Positions 15,862 to 25,701 of a stretch of 39,937 nucleotides of DNA are shown in pieces; positions within the stretch are counted from its first letter, which is position 1, and each line of letters opens with the position of its first letter. The notes under the pieces were generated by a model. That model was not told the DNA's origin, searched no databases, and saw nothing but the letters and a program-made list of their open reading frames with translations. Location of the stretch: assembly GCA_028868735.1 (NCBI GenBank), contig JAGWTW010000024.1, forward strand, positions 1-39,937. Reading direction: 5' to 3'. This DNA is from Hyphomicrobiales bacterium (lineage in GTDB: Bacteria > Pseudomonadota > Alphaproteobacteria > Rhizobiales > Beijerinckiaceae). The translations under genes were made by a program, and so were the position numbers.

Positions 15862-16476
15862 ATGACAAAGCTCCCGCTGGCGTTCGCCGCCGCCGTCCTT
15901 GTCGCAAGCGGAGGCGTGGCTTCCGCGCAAATTCGCGGGCAAGGAGGCGGAGGCCCGCACATGGGCCTTGCCGGACATTTCGGCGGGCCCAGTCATTTCG
16001 GCGGGCCCGGACGTTTCGGCAGTCCCGGTCATTTCGGTGGACCCAGCCATTTCGGCGGCGCAGGACGGATGACCGGCGGTTTCCGCGGTGCGCCCGGCTT
16101 CACGCCGCGGCCGGGATTCGGAGGCGCGTTTGCCCAGGCGCCTCGCATTTCCGGCGGATTCGCGCGGCCTTGGCCTGGACGATGGCACGGCGGATGGCAC
16201 GGCCGCCGCCACGCCTGGTGGCCGGGTTACACGGGCGTAGGCGTCGGATTCGGCTACGGATTGGGGTTCGGCGGCTGGGGCTGGAACGATTACCCGTATG
16301 ATTACTATGGCTATGACTATGCCTATCCGCCCGCCGCTGCGCCGGTGGCGACCGGCGCGCTGGGCGGTTATTGCGGCACGCCGGTGAAGACCTGCAGGCT
16401 TTACAATCCGGCGCCGGTCGGGATCGGCTGTTCCTGCCGCACGCCTGGAGGCCGGGCGCGGGGTATCGTTCAATAG
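15862..16476 (+). CDS. Secreted protein with HFGGP hexapeptide repeats and Cys-rich tail
   Basis: A 204-residue exported protein. The signal peptide is MTKLPLAFAAAVLVASGGVASA. Five tandem hexapeptides follow (HFGGPS, HFGGPG, RFGSPG, HFGGPS, HFGGAG), then Trp/His-rich (WPGRWHGGWHGRRHAWW) and Gly/Tyr/Trp-rich segments without charge. The C-terminus changes character: CGTPVKTCRLYNPAPVGIGC ends in CSC and a basic GRARGIV. That tail, with four cysteines, looks like a separate conserved motif. The ATG at 15862 has a near-perfect AAGGAGG upstream. The protein is probably periplasmic, on the surface or metal-binding (inference from His and Cys). Confidence 0.8.
   Translation: MTKLPLAFAAAVLVASGGVASAQIRGQGGGGPHMGLAGHFGGPSHFGGPGRFGSPGHFGGPSHFGGAGRMTGGFRGAPGFTPRPGFGGAFAQAPRISGGFARPWPGRWHGGWHGRRHAWWPGYTGVGVGFGYGLGFGGWGWNDYPYDYYGYDYAYPPAAAPVATGALGGYCGTPVKTCRLYNPAPVGIGCSCRTPGGRARGIVQ
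15976..16065 (+). repeat. Five 18-bp tandem repeats in the HFGGP protein gene
   Basis: Five in-frame 18-base units, each starting CATTTCGG or CGTTTCGG, at 15976, 15994, 16012, 16030 and 16048. The third unit is the most divergent (Arg for His, Ser for Gly). Confidence 0.9.
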
Positions 16477-16696
16477 TCGAAGCCGGCGGGACGCCGATTT
16501 CGCGCAAGACTGATCTATCTCAAAGCCAACGCTCGCCCGAGCGGCAAAATTGCCGATGTTCCGGGAGTTCGAAGGTGCGGCAATCGACCGCTCGCTTCCG
16601 GCCCCGGAACAGGATATTAGAACGGCAACAAACTAGGCAGGGCGTTGGACTTCCCGGCCAGGGAAGCGCAGGACCGCCCGCGAGAGGATCGGCTTC

Positions 16697-17977
16697 ATGC
16701 AGTATCGGCGTTTCTTCGACGCGGCGATCGGCCAGCTCAAGAATGAGCGGCGCTACCGATTCTTCGCCAACCTTGAACGCGACACGAGCGACGTGCCGCG
16801 CGCGATTCACCGCGCCGACGACGGAACCGAACGCGAAGTGACGATCTGGTGTTCGAACGATTATCTCGGCATGGGCCGCCATCCCGAAACGATCGAGGCG
16901 ATGTGCGAAACCGCGAAGAAGCTCGGCGTCGGCGCCGGCGGCACGCGCAACATTTCCGGCACCAACAACCCGCTCGTCGAACTCGAGGCCGAACTCGCCG
17001 ACCTTCACGGCAAGGAAGCCGCGCTGGTCTTCACGTCAGGCTGGATTTCCAATCTCGCCTCGATCTCCACGATCGCGGACCTCATGCCGAACTGCCTGAT
17101 CCTGTCGGATGCGCTGAATCACAATTCGATGATCGAAGGCATCAAGCGCGCCTCGTCAGAGCGCAAGCTTTGGCGCCACAACGATCTCGCCCATCTCGAG
17201 GAACTGCTCGCCGCGGAACCGAAGGAAAGGCCGAAGCTCATCGTCTTCGAGAGCCTGTACTCGATGGACGGCGACATCGCGCCGATTGGCGCGATCGCCG
17301 ATCTCGCCGAGAAATATAATGCGATGACGTACATCGACGAGGTGCATGCCGTCGGCATGTACGGTCCGCGCGGCGGGGGCGTGTGCGAACGCGACGGCGT
17401 GATGGACCGGATCGACGTCATCGAGGGCACGCTCGCCAAGGGCTTCGGAACGCTCGGCGGCTATATCGCGGGCGATTCGGCCGTCATCGACGCGGTGCGT
17501 TCCTACGCGCCGTCCTTCATCTTCACGACCGCGCTGCCGCCGGCGGTCGCCGCCGCCGCCTGCACCGCGGTGCGCGTGCTCAAGCAACGCCCTGATTTGC
17601 GCGAAAAGCATCAGCGTCAGGCCGCGCTCACCAAACATGCGCTCGAGGCGGCCGGCCTGCCGGTGCTCGACAATCCCTCGCACATCGTGCCCGTCATGGT
17701 GTGCGACGCCGAGAAGTGCAAGGCGGCGAGCGATCTCCTGATGGAACGCCACGGCATCTACATCCAGCCGATCAACTATCCGACCGTCGCGCGCGGAGCC
17801 GAGCGCCTGCGCATCACGCCGACGCCTCTGCATTCCGACGCGCTGATCGCCGATCTCGTCGATGCGCTGGTCGATGTGTGGAAGACGCTCGACCTGCCGT
17901 TCGTCGAGAGCAAGATCGACGCATCGTCCGTGGAGGCGCATTGCGCCTATCCGGACTTCCGCAAGGCGGCCGAGTAA
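16697..17977 (+). CDS. hemA: 5-aminolevulinate synthase
   Basis: PLP-dependent homodimeric enzyme that condenses glycine with succinyl-CoA to 5-aminolevulinate, the first committed step of tetrapyrrole synthesis in alphaproteobacteria. It has 426 residues. Seen: the N-terminal [19 protein letters not shown], the glycine-rich loop [42 protein letters not shown] and the PLP lysine K248 in [13 protein letters not shown]. The ATG follows GAGAGGAT. The 220 bases upstream hold no gene and no operator I can name. The product feeds the siroheme branch of cysG at the start of the window. A strong terminator follows. Confidence 0.97.
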   Translation: MQYRRFFDAAIGQLKNERRYRFFANLERDTSDVPRAIHRADDGTEREVTIWCSNDYLGMGRHPETIEAMCETAKKLGVGAGGTRNISGTNNPLVELEAELADLHGKEAALVFTSGWISNLASISTIADLMPNCLILSDALNHNSMIEGIKRASSERKLWRHNDLAHLEELLAAEPKERPKLIVFESLYSMDGDIAPIGAIADLAEKYNAMTYIDEVHAVGMYGPRGGGVCERDGVMDRIDVIEGTLAKGFGTLGGYIAGDSAVIDAVRSYAPSFIFTTALPPAVAAAACTAVRVLKQRPDLREKHQRQAALTKHALEAAGLPVLDNPSHIVPVMVCDAEKCKAASDLLMERHGIYIQPINYPTVARGAERLRITPTPLHSDALIADLVDALVDVWKTLDLPFVESKIDASSVEAHCAYPDFRKAAE

Positions 17978-18004
17978 AAGGCGCGTCAGACCTTGCATCA
18001 AACT

Positions 18005-18029
18005 GGGCCGGCCTCGCGCCGGCCCTTTT
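18005..18029 (+). terminator. Rho-independent terminator of hemA
   Basis: Perfect 8-bp stem GGGCCGGC / GCCGGCCC with a five-base loop followed directly by TTTT, 28 bases after the hemA stop. Confidence 0.85.
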
Positions 18030-18145
18030 CGTTTGGGGGAGCAGCAAGCCACAGCGTCGGATCGATAAAATGTGTGCCGCGCCCGGGCAATTATTATTTC
18101 GAGTGTGGCAGTTTAGATACGGAAACTGGCGTAGGAGCGAGAGAT

Positions 18146-18316
18146 ATGACCAAGTCAGTTTTGAAGAACACACCGCCAAAGTCGAATGTCAAAAATTCAT
18201 GCACGAGCGCTGGTCGTAAAGCGACTGGCGCGAAAAATGAGAGCAAGCTGAAAAGCGACAATGCGACGCAACTCGCGCGAGCGCACATCGCAGGCGCCGC
18301 GCTAATCCTGCATTAG
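18146..18316 (+). CDS. Small Lys/Ser/Asn-rich protein, possibly the intact part of a broken gene
   Basis: A 56-residue ORF beginning MTKSVLKNTPPKSNVKNS and ending ARAHIAGAALILH. AGGAG lies eight bases before the ATG, a better site than many genes here have. It is basic and hydrophilic with a short hydrophobic end. Codon use and base composition are clearly less GC-rich than in the neighbours, suggesting acquired or poorly adapted DNA. It ends at an amber codon (18314-18316), and the same frame stays open for another 117 bases. I recognise no family. Confidence 0.45.
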   Translation: MTKSVLKNTPPKSNVKNSCTSAGRKATGAKNESKLKSDNATQLARAHIAGAALILH

Positions 18317-18522
18317 ATTCACGAAGCCGGACAGATGGAAGCGCTAACGAAATCGCTCAGTAAGCAGCCGTATTTCTATGTGACTAAAAAAATCTTCAAG
18401 CGATCCGCGGTATCGTTCATTCGACGCTGGCCTTGAAAAATGATGCTTTTGTAAAAAGCTTGGCCGACGGCCGCGATCCGAACGATCTGAGCAATATTTG
18501 CTTTGATCCAAACCCGAAATGA
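18317..18522 (+). pseudogene. Frame-interrupted continuation of the small ORF
   Basis: After the amber codon the same frame continues through MEALTKSLSKQPYFYVTKK to a run of seven A (18386-18392), then soon stops at 18434. A one-base backward shift on the A7 run opens NLQAIRGIVHSTLALKNDAF and a further 23 residues to a TGA at 18520-18522. Removing the amber and the shift would give a protein of about 125 residues. This could be decay, a homopolymer sequencing error or programmed -1 frameshifting. A 6-bp hairpin (GCGAGC/GCTCGC, 18539-18555) follows. The rest of 18556-18799 shows no supportable gene. Confidence 0.35.
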
Positions 18523-18799
18523 AGAGTTTTGAAAAGCGGCGAGCGGAAGGCTCGCTTCAGCGCAGACCCTAAGGCGCATTAACGCCGCCGCATGGTTTTG
18601 AAAAACCGTCCCGCAGGCGTGAACGGGTTAAAGCGCGTCGATGGACAACGCGCCGCGCTCGTTCAAAATTTCAATTCCGGAACGCCCGTCGCTCGACCGG
18701 GCGATTGTCGCCTCGAGCGCGCGCGCATGCAGGCGCGCGCTTGCCGCCTCTGTCGCGGCGTCCGCGCTGCTCGGGCTCTATCGCGTTCGCGCCGCGGAC

Positions 18800-19045
18800 T
18801 TACTTCCGCGCCCTAATGTCACGGACGAGATCCATCGCCGTCAGGACGACCAGGACAGTCAGCATGGCCGCCGTGCCGGTTATGCCAAGCACGATTACGA
18901 GCGGATAGCCGATCATATAGACCGCCACGACAAGCAGGAGAACGACGGCGGCGGCGAGCTGGTAGCGCAGCGTCGAGGCGCGCGCCGAGCGCGCCGGGGC
19001 TTGCGTCGAGAGGGCGATGTTTGCGGCTTCCACGTCCGGCTCCAT
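18800..19045 (-). CDS. Small membrane protein
   Basis: An 81-residue protein with a soluble ~26-residue N-terminus (MEPDVEAANIALSTQ...) and two strongly hydrophobic segments (about 29-52 and 54-72), ending in a charged DLVRDIRARK. The frame is open upstream, but the ATG at 19045 gives a sensible product. No ribosome site is obvious. It lies 98 bases downstream of the AbrB-type gene on the same strand and may belong to that transcript. Function unknown. Confidence 0.65.
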   Translation of the reverse strand: MEPDVEAANIALSTQAPARSARASTLRYQLAAAVVLLLVVAVYMIGYPLVIVLGITGTAAMLTVLVVLTAMDLVRDIRARK

Positions 19046-19143
19046 TTTTGATCGGGGACAATGACGAAATGCGCGTTTCGTGTCGCGCGCGGGCCAGGTC
19101 CTGTCAACGAACCGGGGCGGCGCAAATTGTCGCGGGGCGCCGT

Positions 19144-20226
19144 TCAGCGCGGCTTGCCGTCCGCAGCGTGTTTGTGCGCGCCGCGGATCCACATTTTCAG
19201 CGCGAACGGCAGCGTGAAGCTGATGAGGAAAAACCGCGCCAGATGATGCGCGCCGACGAACAGCGGATCGAGCCCCATTGCGAATGCGAGCAAGGTCATC
19301 GCTTCGAGCCCGCCGGGCGAAAAGGCGAGCAATGTCTGCGCGAATGGCACGTGCAGTGCGAGCATCGCGCCATAGGAGAAGGCGGCGGAAATCCCGATCG
19401 CGACGAGAAACGAGCCGACCGCCGCGACGGCGGAGCGCCCGAACAGGCCCCAGTCGAAGCCGATGAAACGCACGCCGACCCAGGCGCCGATGAGGATTTG
19501 CGCGACGAGCGCGACCGATTGCGGCGGTCGTCCCGGCGCGAGTTCGAGCGCATGGGCGAGCCCGGATGCGAGCATGCCGCCGAACAGCATGCCGCCGGCG
19601 ACGCGCATGCGCTCGAGCAGCGCGCCGAGCGCGACGCCAGCCAGCAACAGGACCGCGAGCGTCGGCAGGGGATCGACGACGTAGTTGATCGCGCCGCGCG
19701 CGACGCCGCTTTCGGCGACGACCAGCGGCACGAATCCCATCAGCAGAAAGACGCGCAACACCTGGACGATCGCGACGCGCGACAGGTCGACGTCCTCCAT
19801 CTCGGCCGCGATGCTGAACACATAGGAGAGCGCGCCGGGAACCGAGGCGAAAAAGGCTGTCGCGCGCGACCAGCCGCGCACGTGCGAGAGAATGACCGAG
19901 CATGCCCAGGTCGACGCGATCACCGCGCACGCCATCAGCGCGATGGAGGCCGGATAGGCTGCGACCGACTTCATCATCGCGGGCGTCACGGCCGAGCCGA
20001 TCGCGACGCCGGAGAACGCCATCGCGGCCCAGCGGAACGGCGTCGAAAGCGGTTCGGCGATACGCAACGCCGCCATCAGGGCGGTCGCGATCATTCCGCC
20101 GGACAGCCAGCCGGCGGGCACGCCGAGCGCATTGACGAGCGCGCCGCCGGCGGCTGCGCCGGCGATCGTCAGCAATTGTCCCGCGAGCGGCGGCAGAGCG
20201 AGACGCGACGGATCGGGACGCGTCAT
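19144..20226 (-). CDS. AbrB-family (DUF) membrane protein
   Basis: A 360-residue polytopic protein of the AbrB/'putative ammonia monooxygenase' membrane family (unrelated to the Bacillus DNA-binding AbrB). About ten hydrophobic segments fall in two similar halves. Each half has a Gly-rich signature: PAGWLSGGMIATALMAALRI in the first and AGGMLFGGMLASGLAHAL in the second. Family function is not established; transport is likely. The start is ATG 20226, overlapping the stop of the aminotransferase gene (ATGA at 20223-20226), so translational coupling is likely. Confidence 0.88.
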   Translation of the reverse strand: MTRPDPSRLALPPLAGQLLTIAGAAAGGALVNALGVPAGWLSGGMIATALMAALRIAEPLSTPFRWAAMAFSGVAIGSAVTPAMMKSVAAYPASIALMACAVIASTWACSVILSHVRGWSRATAFFASVPGALSYVFSIAAEMEDVDLSRVAIVQVLRVFLLMGFVPLVVAESGVARGAINYVVDPLPTLAVLLLAGVALGALLERMRVAGGMLFGGMLASGLAHALELAPGRPPQSVALVAQILIGAWVGVRFIGFDWGLFGRSAVAAVGSFLVAIGISAAFSYGAMLALHVPFAQTLLAFSPGGLEAMTLLAFAMGLDPLFVGAHHLARFFLISFTLPFALKMWIRGAHKHAADGKPR

Positions 20227-21443
20227 GTCGCCAGCCAGGCTGCGATCCGCCGCGCGGCCTCGCCGATGTCGTCCGGCGAGCGGGCGAAGCACAGGCGCAT
20301 GAAGGGGGCGCCGCCTTCGCCGAAGGTCGTGCCGGGCGCAAGGCCGACGCCTGCTTCGTCGACGAGTCGAAACGCGAGCTTGCGCGTGTCGCGCTGCTCG
20401 TCGATCGACAGGAAAAGATAGAAGCCGCCCTCCGGAGCGGCGAAGCGCACGCGCCGCGAAGCGCCGAGCGTCTTCACGAGAACCGCGCGGCTCGCCGCGG
20501 CCCGTGCGCGCTGGAACGCGACGAAATCCTCGCCGTGATCGAGCGCGGCGATCGCTCCGCGTTGCACGAACTGCGGCACGCCCGACGTCGAATATTGGAT
20601 CAGATTCTCGATCTGCTGGCCGAGCGCGGCGGGCGCTTCGAGCCAGCCGATGCGCCAGCCGGTCATCGCCCAGTTCTTCGACATCGTGTTGGCGAACAGG
20701 ACGAGATCGTCCGGCGCCATGATGTCGTGGAACGACGGCGCGCGCTCGCCCGCATAATAGAAGCGCCCGTAGATTTCGTCCGCGACGATCCACAGTCCGT
20801 GCGTGCGGGCGAGATCGAGGATCGCCTGCAATTCTTCGCGGCTCGCCGTCCAGCCCGTGGGATTGCCGGGCGTGTTGACGACGATGGCGCGTGTAGCCGG
20901 CGTCACCGCGCGGGCTAGCCGGTCGAGATCCAGCGCCCATCGATAGCCGTCCGTCGTGCGCTTGAAATCGAGCGGAACTTCCACAGGCCTCGCGCCCGCC
21001 GTCAGCAGCGCGCCTGCGAAATTGGGCCAGGCCGGGGTCAGCACGAGCGCCTCGTCGCCGGCGCCCGCCGCGATCCGCACCGCGAGCTGCAGCGCGTGCA
21101 TGCCGCCGATGGTGGCGAAGAACCGCCCCGGCTCGAACGCCGACGCGTTCGCTTCGAACGGCGAACCGTAGACGCGCGTCATCATGCGGGCGATCGCCTC
21201 GCGATAGTCTGGATGGCCACGCTGCGCGGTATAGAAGGTCTCGCCGCCTTCGAGTGCGTTCGTCGCCGCCTTGGTGATGAAATCGGAAGTCGGCAGATCG
21301 CCTTCGCCGACCCAGAGCGGCATGAGGCCCTGCTTGTTGCGGCCGTAGTTGAAGACCTCGACGATCCCGCTTTCAGGCGCCGCAACCGCCTCGCGGCGCG
21401 CGGCCGACAGGAAGCGCGCCGCCATCTGCTCATTGTCGATCAT
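20223..21443 (-). CDS. Class I/II pyridoxal-phosphate aminotransferase
   Basis: A 406-residue fold-type I aminotransferase of the aspartate aminotransferase superfamily. It shows LWVGEGDLPT, the Gly-rich FFATIGGMHALQLAV, VNTPGNPTGW, the Asp-Glu-x-Tyr of VADEIYGRFYY, the PLP lysine in ANTMSKNWAMTGWRIGW and the substrate Arg in FMRLCFARS. Specificity cannot be fixed from sequence. I take ATG 21443 as the start; ATG 21425 is also possible, and neither has a strong ribosome site. It is followed through a 4-base overlap by the AbrB-type membrane protein, so the latter may handle this enzyme's substrate or product (inference). Confidence 0.92.
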   Translation of the reverse strand: MIDNEQMAARFLSAARREAVAAPESGIVEVFNYGRNKQGLMPLWVGEGDLPTSDFITKAATNALEGGETFYTAQRGHPDYREAIARMMTRVYGSPFEANASAFEPGRFFATIGGMHALQLAVRIAAGAGDEALVLTPAWPNFAGALLTAGARPVEVPLDFKRTTDGYRWALDLDRLARAVTPATRAIVVNTPGNPTGWTASREELQAILDLARTHGLWIVADEIYGRFYYAGERAPSFHDIMAPDDLVLFANTMSKNWAMTGWRIGWLEAPAALGQQIENLIQYSTSGVPQFVQRGAIAALDHGEDFVAFQRARAAASRAVLVKTLGASRRVRFAAPEGGFYLFLSIDEQRDTRKLAFRLVDEAGVGLAPGTTFGEGGAPFMRLCFARSPDDIGEAARRIAAWLAT

Positions 21444-21527
21444 ACGCCAGCGCTTAAAGGATAAGCGCCGGCGTGCCAATGCTGGAGCCGCGACCCTGGC
21501 GCGGCGAAGCCCTGCGGCTTGCGCAGC

Positions 21528-21947
21528 TTACTTCTTGACGAGCGCGTCGCGGATCTGCTCGAGCAGCACTTCGCTGCGCGGCGGCGCGGGGGGCGCTTCC
21601 GGCTCGGCGGCCTTCTTCCTGTCGAGTTTCTGGATCTGCTGGATCGCGATGAACAGCACGAAGGCGATGATCAGGAAGTTGATGACGGCGGTGAGGAAGC
21701 TGCCGTAGCCGAGCACGGCGCCGGCCTTCTTGGCGTCGGCGTAGGCGGGGTGACCCTGGATCGCCGAAGACAGCGGCAGGTAATAGTTTGAAAAGTCGAG
21801 ACCGCCGGTGATCGCGCCGATCACAGGCATAATGACGTCGTCCACCAGCGAACTGACGATTTTCGAAAAGGCCGCGCCGATGATCACGCCGACGGCGAGA
21901 TCGATGACGTTGCCCCGCATTGCAAATTTCTTGAAATCTTCAAGCAT
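21528..21947 (-). CDS. mscL: Large-conductance mechanosensitive channel MscL
   Basis: A 139-residue channel that opens at near-lytic membrane tension and releases solutes after hypo-osmotic shock. It starts [20 protein letters not shown], followed by TM1 ([20 protein letters not shown]), a periplasmic loop (about 50-75), TM2 ([20 protein letters not shown]) and a C-terminal charged helix. Length and sequence are typical. AGGAGA precedes the ATG at 21947. It lies 84 bases upstream of the aminotransferase on the same strand; a functional link is unlikely. Confidence 0.97.
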   Translation of the reverse strand: MLEDFKKFAMRGNVIDLAVGVIIGAAFSKIVSSLVDDVIMPVIGAITGGLDFSNYYLPLSSAIQGHPAYADAKKAGAVLGYGSFLTAVINFLIIAFVLFIAIQQIQKLDRKKAAEPEAPPAPPRSEVLLEQIRDALVKK

Positions 21948-22085
21948 CGCTATCTCCTGTGCGAATTCGGGCGGCCGGACAAGAATCATAACCCGATCAA
22001 ACGAATCCTCAATACTTGATTCCCTGCCGTAAGGCATTAGCGTGCGGGAAGGCCAAACGGCGCCCCGCGCGCCAGCGGAGGAACC

Positions 22086-25000
22086 ATGATCGCCGGCTGG
22101 GCCGCCGTCCTCGCGACGCTGGCCTACATCTGCCTGCTGTTCGCCATTGCTCACTATGGCGACACCTTCGGGCGCCGGTTCGTTCGCGGGCCCTGGCAGA
22201 CCGGCATTTATGCGCTCAGCCTCGCCGTTTATTGCACGTCCTGGACGTTCTTCGGCTCCGTCGGCCTCGCCTCGACGTCAGGATTTCAGTTCCTGCCGAT
22301 CTACATCGGGCCGTTGCTCGTGATCGGATTTGCGCGGCCGCTCGTCGCGCGCATCGTCAACCTCGCCAGAAATCAAAACATTACCTCTGTCGCCGACTTC
22401 GTCGCGGCGCGTTACGGCAAGGCTGAAAGCGTCGCAATCTGCGTCGTGGTCATATGCGTCGTCGGCACGGTTCCCTATATCGCGCTGCAACTGAAGGCGG
22501 TCGGCGCCTCGCTCGACATGGTGCTCGGCTCGATCGAGGCGGAAAGGGTCGTCGCCCACGCCGACGCACTGCCGTTCGGCGTGCTCGTCCCTGTGGTGCT
22601 CGCGGGATTTGCGATGGCCTTCGGCACGCGCCGCGTCGACGCGACCGAGCATCAGGACGGCCTGATGCTGGCTGTTGCGTCGGAATCGCTCGTCAAGCTG
22701 CTCGCCTTCGTCGCCGTCGGCGCCGCTGTCACCTGGAGCATGTTCGGCGGTCTCGGCGACCTGTGGAGCCGCGGCGCCCATTCGCCTGCGATAAGCGCCG
22801 TTTTTACGCAGAAGGTCGACTGGCCGACCATGGTGGTGATGACGCTTCTGTCGGCCATCGCGATCGTGCTGCTGCCGCGTCAGTTTCACGTCACGGTCGT
22901 CGAGAACCGCGACGAGCGCGATTTGCGCGCCTCGTCCTGGCTGTTTCCGCTCTACCTCGTCGCGATCAATCTGTTCGTCGTGCCGCTGGCGGTCGCTGGC
23001 CGGCTCGTCTTTCCCGACGGCGCAATCGATCGCGACATGACGGTTCTGGCGCTGCCGCTGAAGGCGGGCGACAATCTGCTCGCCGTCTTCGCCATGCTCG
23101 GCGGCATCTCCGCTTCGACTGCGATGATCATCGTCGAATGCGTCGCGTTGTCGATCATGGTCTCGAACGATCTCGTTCTGCCGCTGGCGTTGCGTCGGCG
23201 CCGCGACATGCAGAGCCTTGCGCCGGGCGCAATCGGCTGGCGGATTTTGTTGATCCGCCGCGTCGCGATCCTGCTCATCCTCGCGCTCGGCTATCTCTAT
23301 CTGCGCGTCGCGAGCGACGCCGCGCTCGTTTCGATCGGCCTCATCTCATTCGCCTGCATCGCGCAGATCGCGCCGGCTTTCTTCGGCGGCCTGTTCTGGC
23401 GCGGCGGTTCGGCGGCCGGCGCCATCGCAGGGATGGTTTCGGGCGCGCTGGTCTGGGCCTATACGCTTTTCCTGCCTTCCATCCAGCACGCCTGGGGGCT
23501 ACTGGCCGCCATCGCCGACAACGGCGCGTTCGGCCTTGCGGCCCTCAAGCCCACCGCGTTGCTCGGCGTCGAATTCCCGCAGATCGTGCATGGCGCGATC
23601 GCATCGCTGTCGGTCAACATCATCCTTTTCGTCGCCGTCTCGCTGCTGCGTCGTCCCTCGCGTCTGGAGTTGCTGCAGGCTTCGAATTTCGTCCGCCAGC
23701 GCGCGCTGCCGTCGCCGGGCGCGTTTCGGCTCTGGCGCGCAAGCGTGACCGCGGACGAACTGGAAACGACGGTCGCGCGTTATCTCGGCGCGTCGCGCGC
23801 GCGCGCCTCGTTCGACACATTTCTCGCGAGCCGGGGCCTGCAGCGCGAGCGCAACGCCGAAGCCGACGTGCACATGCTGCGGTTCGCCGAGCGTCTGCTC
23901 GCCTCCGCGATCGGCGCGGCCTCCTCGCGCCTCGTCCTCTCGCTCGTGCTTCGCCGTCGCAACGTCTCGCACAAGGCGGCGCTGCGCCTCGTCGACGAAG
24001 CCTCGGCCGCCATCCAGTACAACCGCGACCTCCTGCAATATGCGCTCGATTTCGCGCGGCAGGGCATCACCGTGTTCGACCATGACCGGCGGCTCATCTG
24101 CTGGAATCGCGAATTCCGCGATCTGTTCGACCTTCCCGGAGAAATTTTGCGCGTCGGCGTCGGATTGCAGGAGATCGTGCGTTTCAACGCGCAACGCGGT
24201 CTCTATGGCGAAGGCGTCGGCGAGGAATTCGTGGCGACCCGCGTCGATCTTCTGCTCAACGAGCGCCGCCCCATTCGCATTCGCCTTTTTCCGTCCACCC
24301 GCGTGATCGAGATCAGGTCCGCCGCCATGCCGGACGGCGGCGTCGTCACCACCTATACCGACGTCTCCGCGCAGGTGGACGCCGAAGAAGCGCTGGAAGC
24401 CACCAACGAAACGCTGGAGCAGCGCGTTCGCGACCGCACGACGGAGCTCGAACGGCTGAACGAGGAACTGGAGGCGGCTCGCACGCTGGCGGAAGCCGCC
24501 AACATCTCCAAGACGCGCTTTCTTGCGGCGGCCAGCCACGACATCCTGCAACCGCTGAACGCGGCGCGGCTCTACGCGACCTCGCTTTCCGAACAGACGC
24601 GCGCGGCCGCCGATCCGGCCCAGACCCGCAAGCTCGCCGAGAATGTCGACGCCTCGCTCGAAGCAGTCGAAGAGATTCTCACGGCGCTGCTCGACATTTC
24701 CCGCCTCGACGCCGGCGCGATGAAGGCCGAGATCTCCGCGCTTCGGCTTGACGATGTGTTTTCCCAGCTCGAAATCGAGTTCGCGCCGCTCGCCAAGGCC
24801 AAGGGACTCGATCTCTCCTTCGTACGCTCCAGTCTGTCGGTGCGTTCGGACCGGCGGTTGTTGCGTCGCCTGCTTCAGAATTTCGTGTCGAACGCGATCA
24901 AATATACGCCCGCCGGCCGCGTGTTGATCGGCGCGCGGCGCGAGGGCGCGCGCGTCCGCCTCGAGGTCTGGGACACCGGCCTCGGCATACCGGCCGAAAG

Positions 25001-25622
25001 CCGCGCCGACGTTTTCCGCGAATTCGCACGGCTCGAGCCTGCGCAGCGCTCCGCGCCGGGCCTCGGCCTCGGCCTCTCGATCGTCGAACGGCTCGCGCGC
25101 GTGCTCGAGGCCGATCTCGGGCTCGATTCGCGCGTCGGGTCGGGATCGGTTTTCTTCGTCGACGTTCCGCTCGCCCCCGCCACCTGGAGCGAACCGGGGC
25201 AGGCCGCCGTCGAGCCGTCGGCGCCGGCGTCCGCGATCGCCGGGCTGCTCGTTTGCGCGATCGACAACGAGCCCCGCATTCTCGACGGCATGCGCACGTT
25301 GCTCGGCGGTTGGGGTTGCCGGGTCGCGACCGCCGCGTCGCGGCGCGAGGCTTTCGTGGCGCTGGAGCAGATCGGCGCGGCGCCGGACGCCATCGTCGCC
25401 GACTATCATCTCGACGGCGACGACGGCCTGTCGGTCATCGCCGCGCTGCGCGAAAAATTCGGAGCTGACGTGCCGGCCGTCCTCGCCACAGCCGATCGCA
25501 GCGAGGAGGTGCGGGAGGCCGCCGCCGCGCTTGAAATCCGCATTCTCGCAAAGCCGCTGCGCCCCGCCGCGCTGCGCTCGCTGCTCGCGCAATGGCGCGT
25601 CACGCGCAATGCGGCCGAATAG
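22086..25622 (+). CDS. Hybrid histidine kinase with sodium/solute-symporter-like N-terminus
   Basis: An 1178-residue protein. Residues ~1-500 form a membrane domain of about twelve to thirteen helices resembling the sodium/solute symporter (SLC5) fold, beginning with the SLC5-type segment [19 protein letters not shown]-like domain (about 650-765) and a coiled coil follow. The HisKA box [19 protein letters not shown] carries H818; the HATPase has [20 protein letters not shown] and [11 protein letters not shown]-terminal receiver (about 1055-1175) has phospho-acceptor D1106 in [12 protein letters not shown] but only one acidic residue at its front (D1060-N1061). This is the CbrA-like architecture, where transport or substrate binding may modulate the kinase. 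GGAGG precedes the start. No regulator gene adjoins it. Confidence 0.93.
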   Translation: MIAGWAAVLATLAYICLLFAIAHYGDTFGRRFVRGPWQTGIYALSLAVYCTSWTFFGSVGLASTSGFQFLPIYIGPLLVIGFARPLVARIVNLARNQNITSVADFVAARYGKAESVAICVVVICVVGTVPYIALQLKAVGASLDMVLGSIEAERVVAHADALPFGVLVPVVLAGFAMAFGTRRVDATEHQDGLMLAVASESLVKLLAFVAVGAAVTWSMFGGLGDLWSRGAHSPAISAVFTQKVDWPTMVVMTLLSAIAIVLLPRQFHVTVVENRDERDLRASSWLFPLYLVAINLFVVPLAVAGRLVFPDGAIDRDMTVLALPLKAGDNLLAVFAMLGGISASTAMIIVECVALSIMVSNDLVLPLALRRRRDMQSLAPGAIGWRILLIRRVAILLILALGYLYLRVASDAALVSIGLISFACIAQIAPAFFGGLFWRGGSAAGAIAGMVSGALVWAYTLFLPSIQHAWGLLAAIADNGAFGLAALKPTALLGVEFPQIVHGAIASLSVNIILFVAVSLLRRPSRLELLQASNFVRQRALPSPGAFRLWRASVTADELETTVARYLGASRARASFDTFLASRGLQRERNAEADVHMLRFAERLLASAIGAASSRLVLSLVLRRRNVSHKAALRLVDEASAAIQYNRDLLQYALDFARQGITVFDHDRRLICWNREFRDLFDLPGEILRVGVGLQEIVRFNAQRGLYGEGVGEEFVATRVDLLLNERRPIRIRLFPSTRVIEIRSAAMPDGGVVTTYTDVSAQVDAEEALEATNETLEQRVRDRTTELERLNEELEAARTLAEAANISKTRFLAAASHDILQPLNAARLYATSLSEQTRAAADPAQTRKLAENVDASLEAVEEILTALLDISRLDAGAMKAEISALRLDDVFSQLEIEFAPLAKAKGLDLSFVRSSLSVRSDRRLLRRLLQNFVSNAIKYTPAGRVLIGARREGARVRLEVWDTGLGIPAESRADVFREFARLEPAQRSAPGLGLGLSIVERLARVLEADLGLDSRVGSGSVFFVDVPLAPATWSEPGQAAVEPSAPASAIAGLLVCAIDNEPRILDGMRTLLGGWGCRVATAASRREAFVALEQIGAAPDAIVADYHLDGDDGLSVIAALREKFGADVPAVLATADRSEEVREAAAALEIRILAKPLRPAALRSLLAQWRVTRNAAE

Positions 25623-25701
25623 CCGCATTCGCGCGGCCGTGTGCGATCGCGGCTTTACGTTTCGCTAACCATACGCCTTCCGGCCGACGCGCGCCTAACG
25701 G

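Noticed and set aside
15202..16473. N-terminal extension of the Cfa frame to 843 residues (apparent fusion)
   Set aside because: The extension is antisense to two secreted-protein genes, and ATG 15201 with GAGG gives the normal Cfa length.
16477..16696. Regulatory element before hemA (riboswitch, Fnr- or heme-responsive site)
   Set aside because: Inspected by eye; a GGAAC at 16606-16610 has no GTT at 16-17 bases spacing, and no Fnr-like palindrome or riboswitch structure was found.
18641..18799. Possible small plus-strand gene beginning MDNAPRSFKIS
   Set aside because: No ribosome site; the frame then runs antisense through the small membrane protein gene, and no family is recognised.
20227..20940. 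Upstream extension of the AbrB-type frame to 598 residues
   Set aside because: It overlaps the aminotransferase gene out of frame and is Arg-rich; the ATGA overlap at 20223-20226 sets the start.
23499..25628. 709-residue minus-strand frame opposite the hybrid kinase
   Set aside because: Antisense shadow; all kinase motifs lie on the plus strand.
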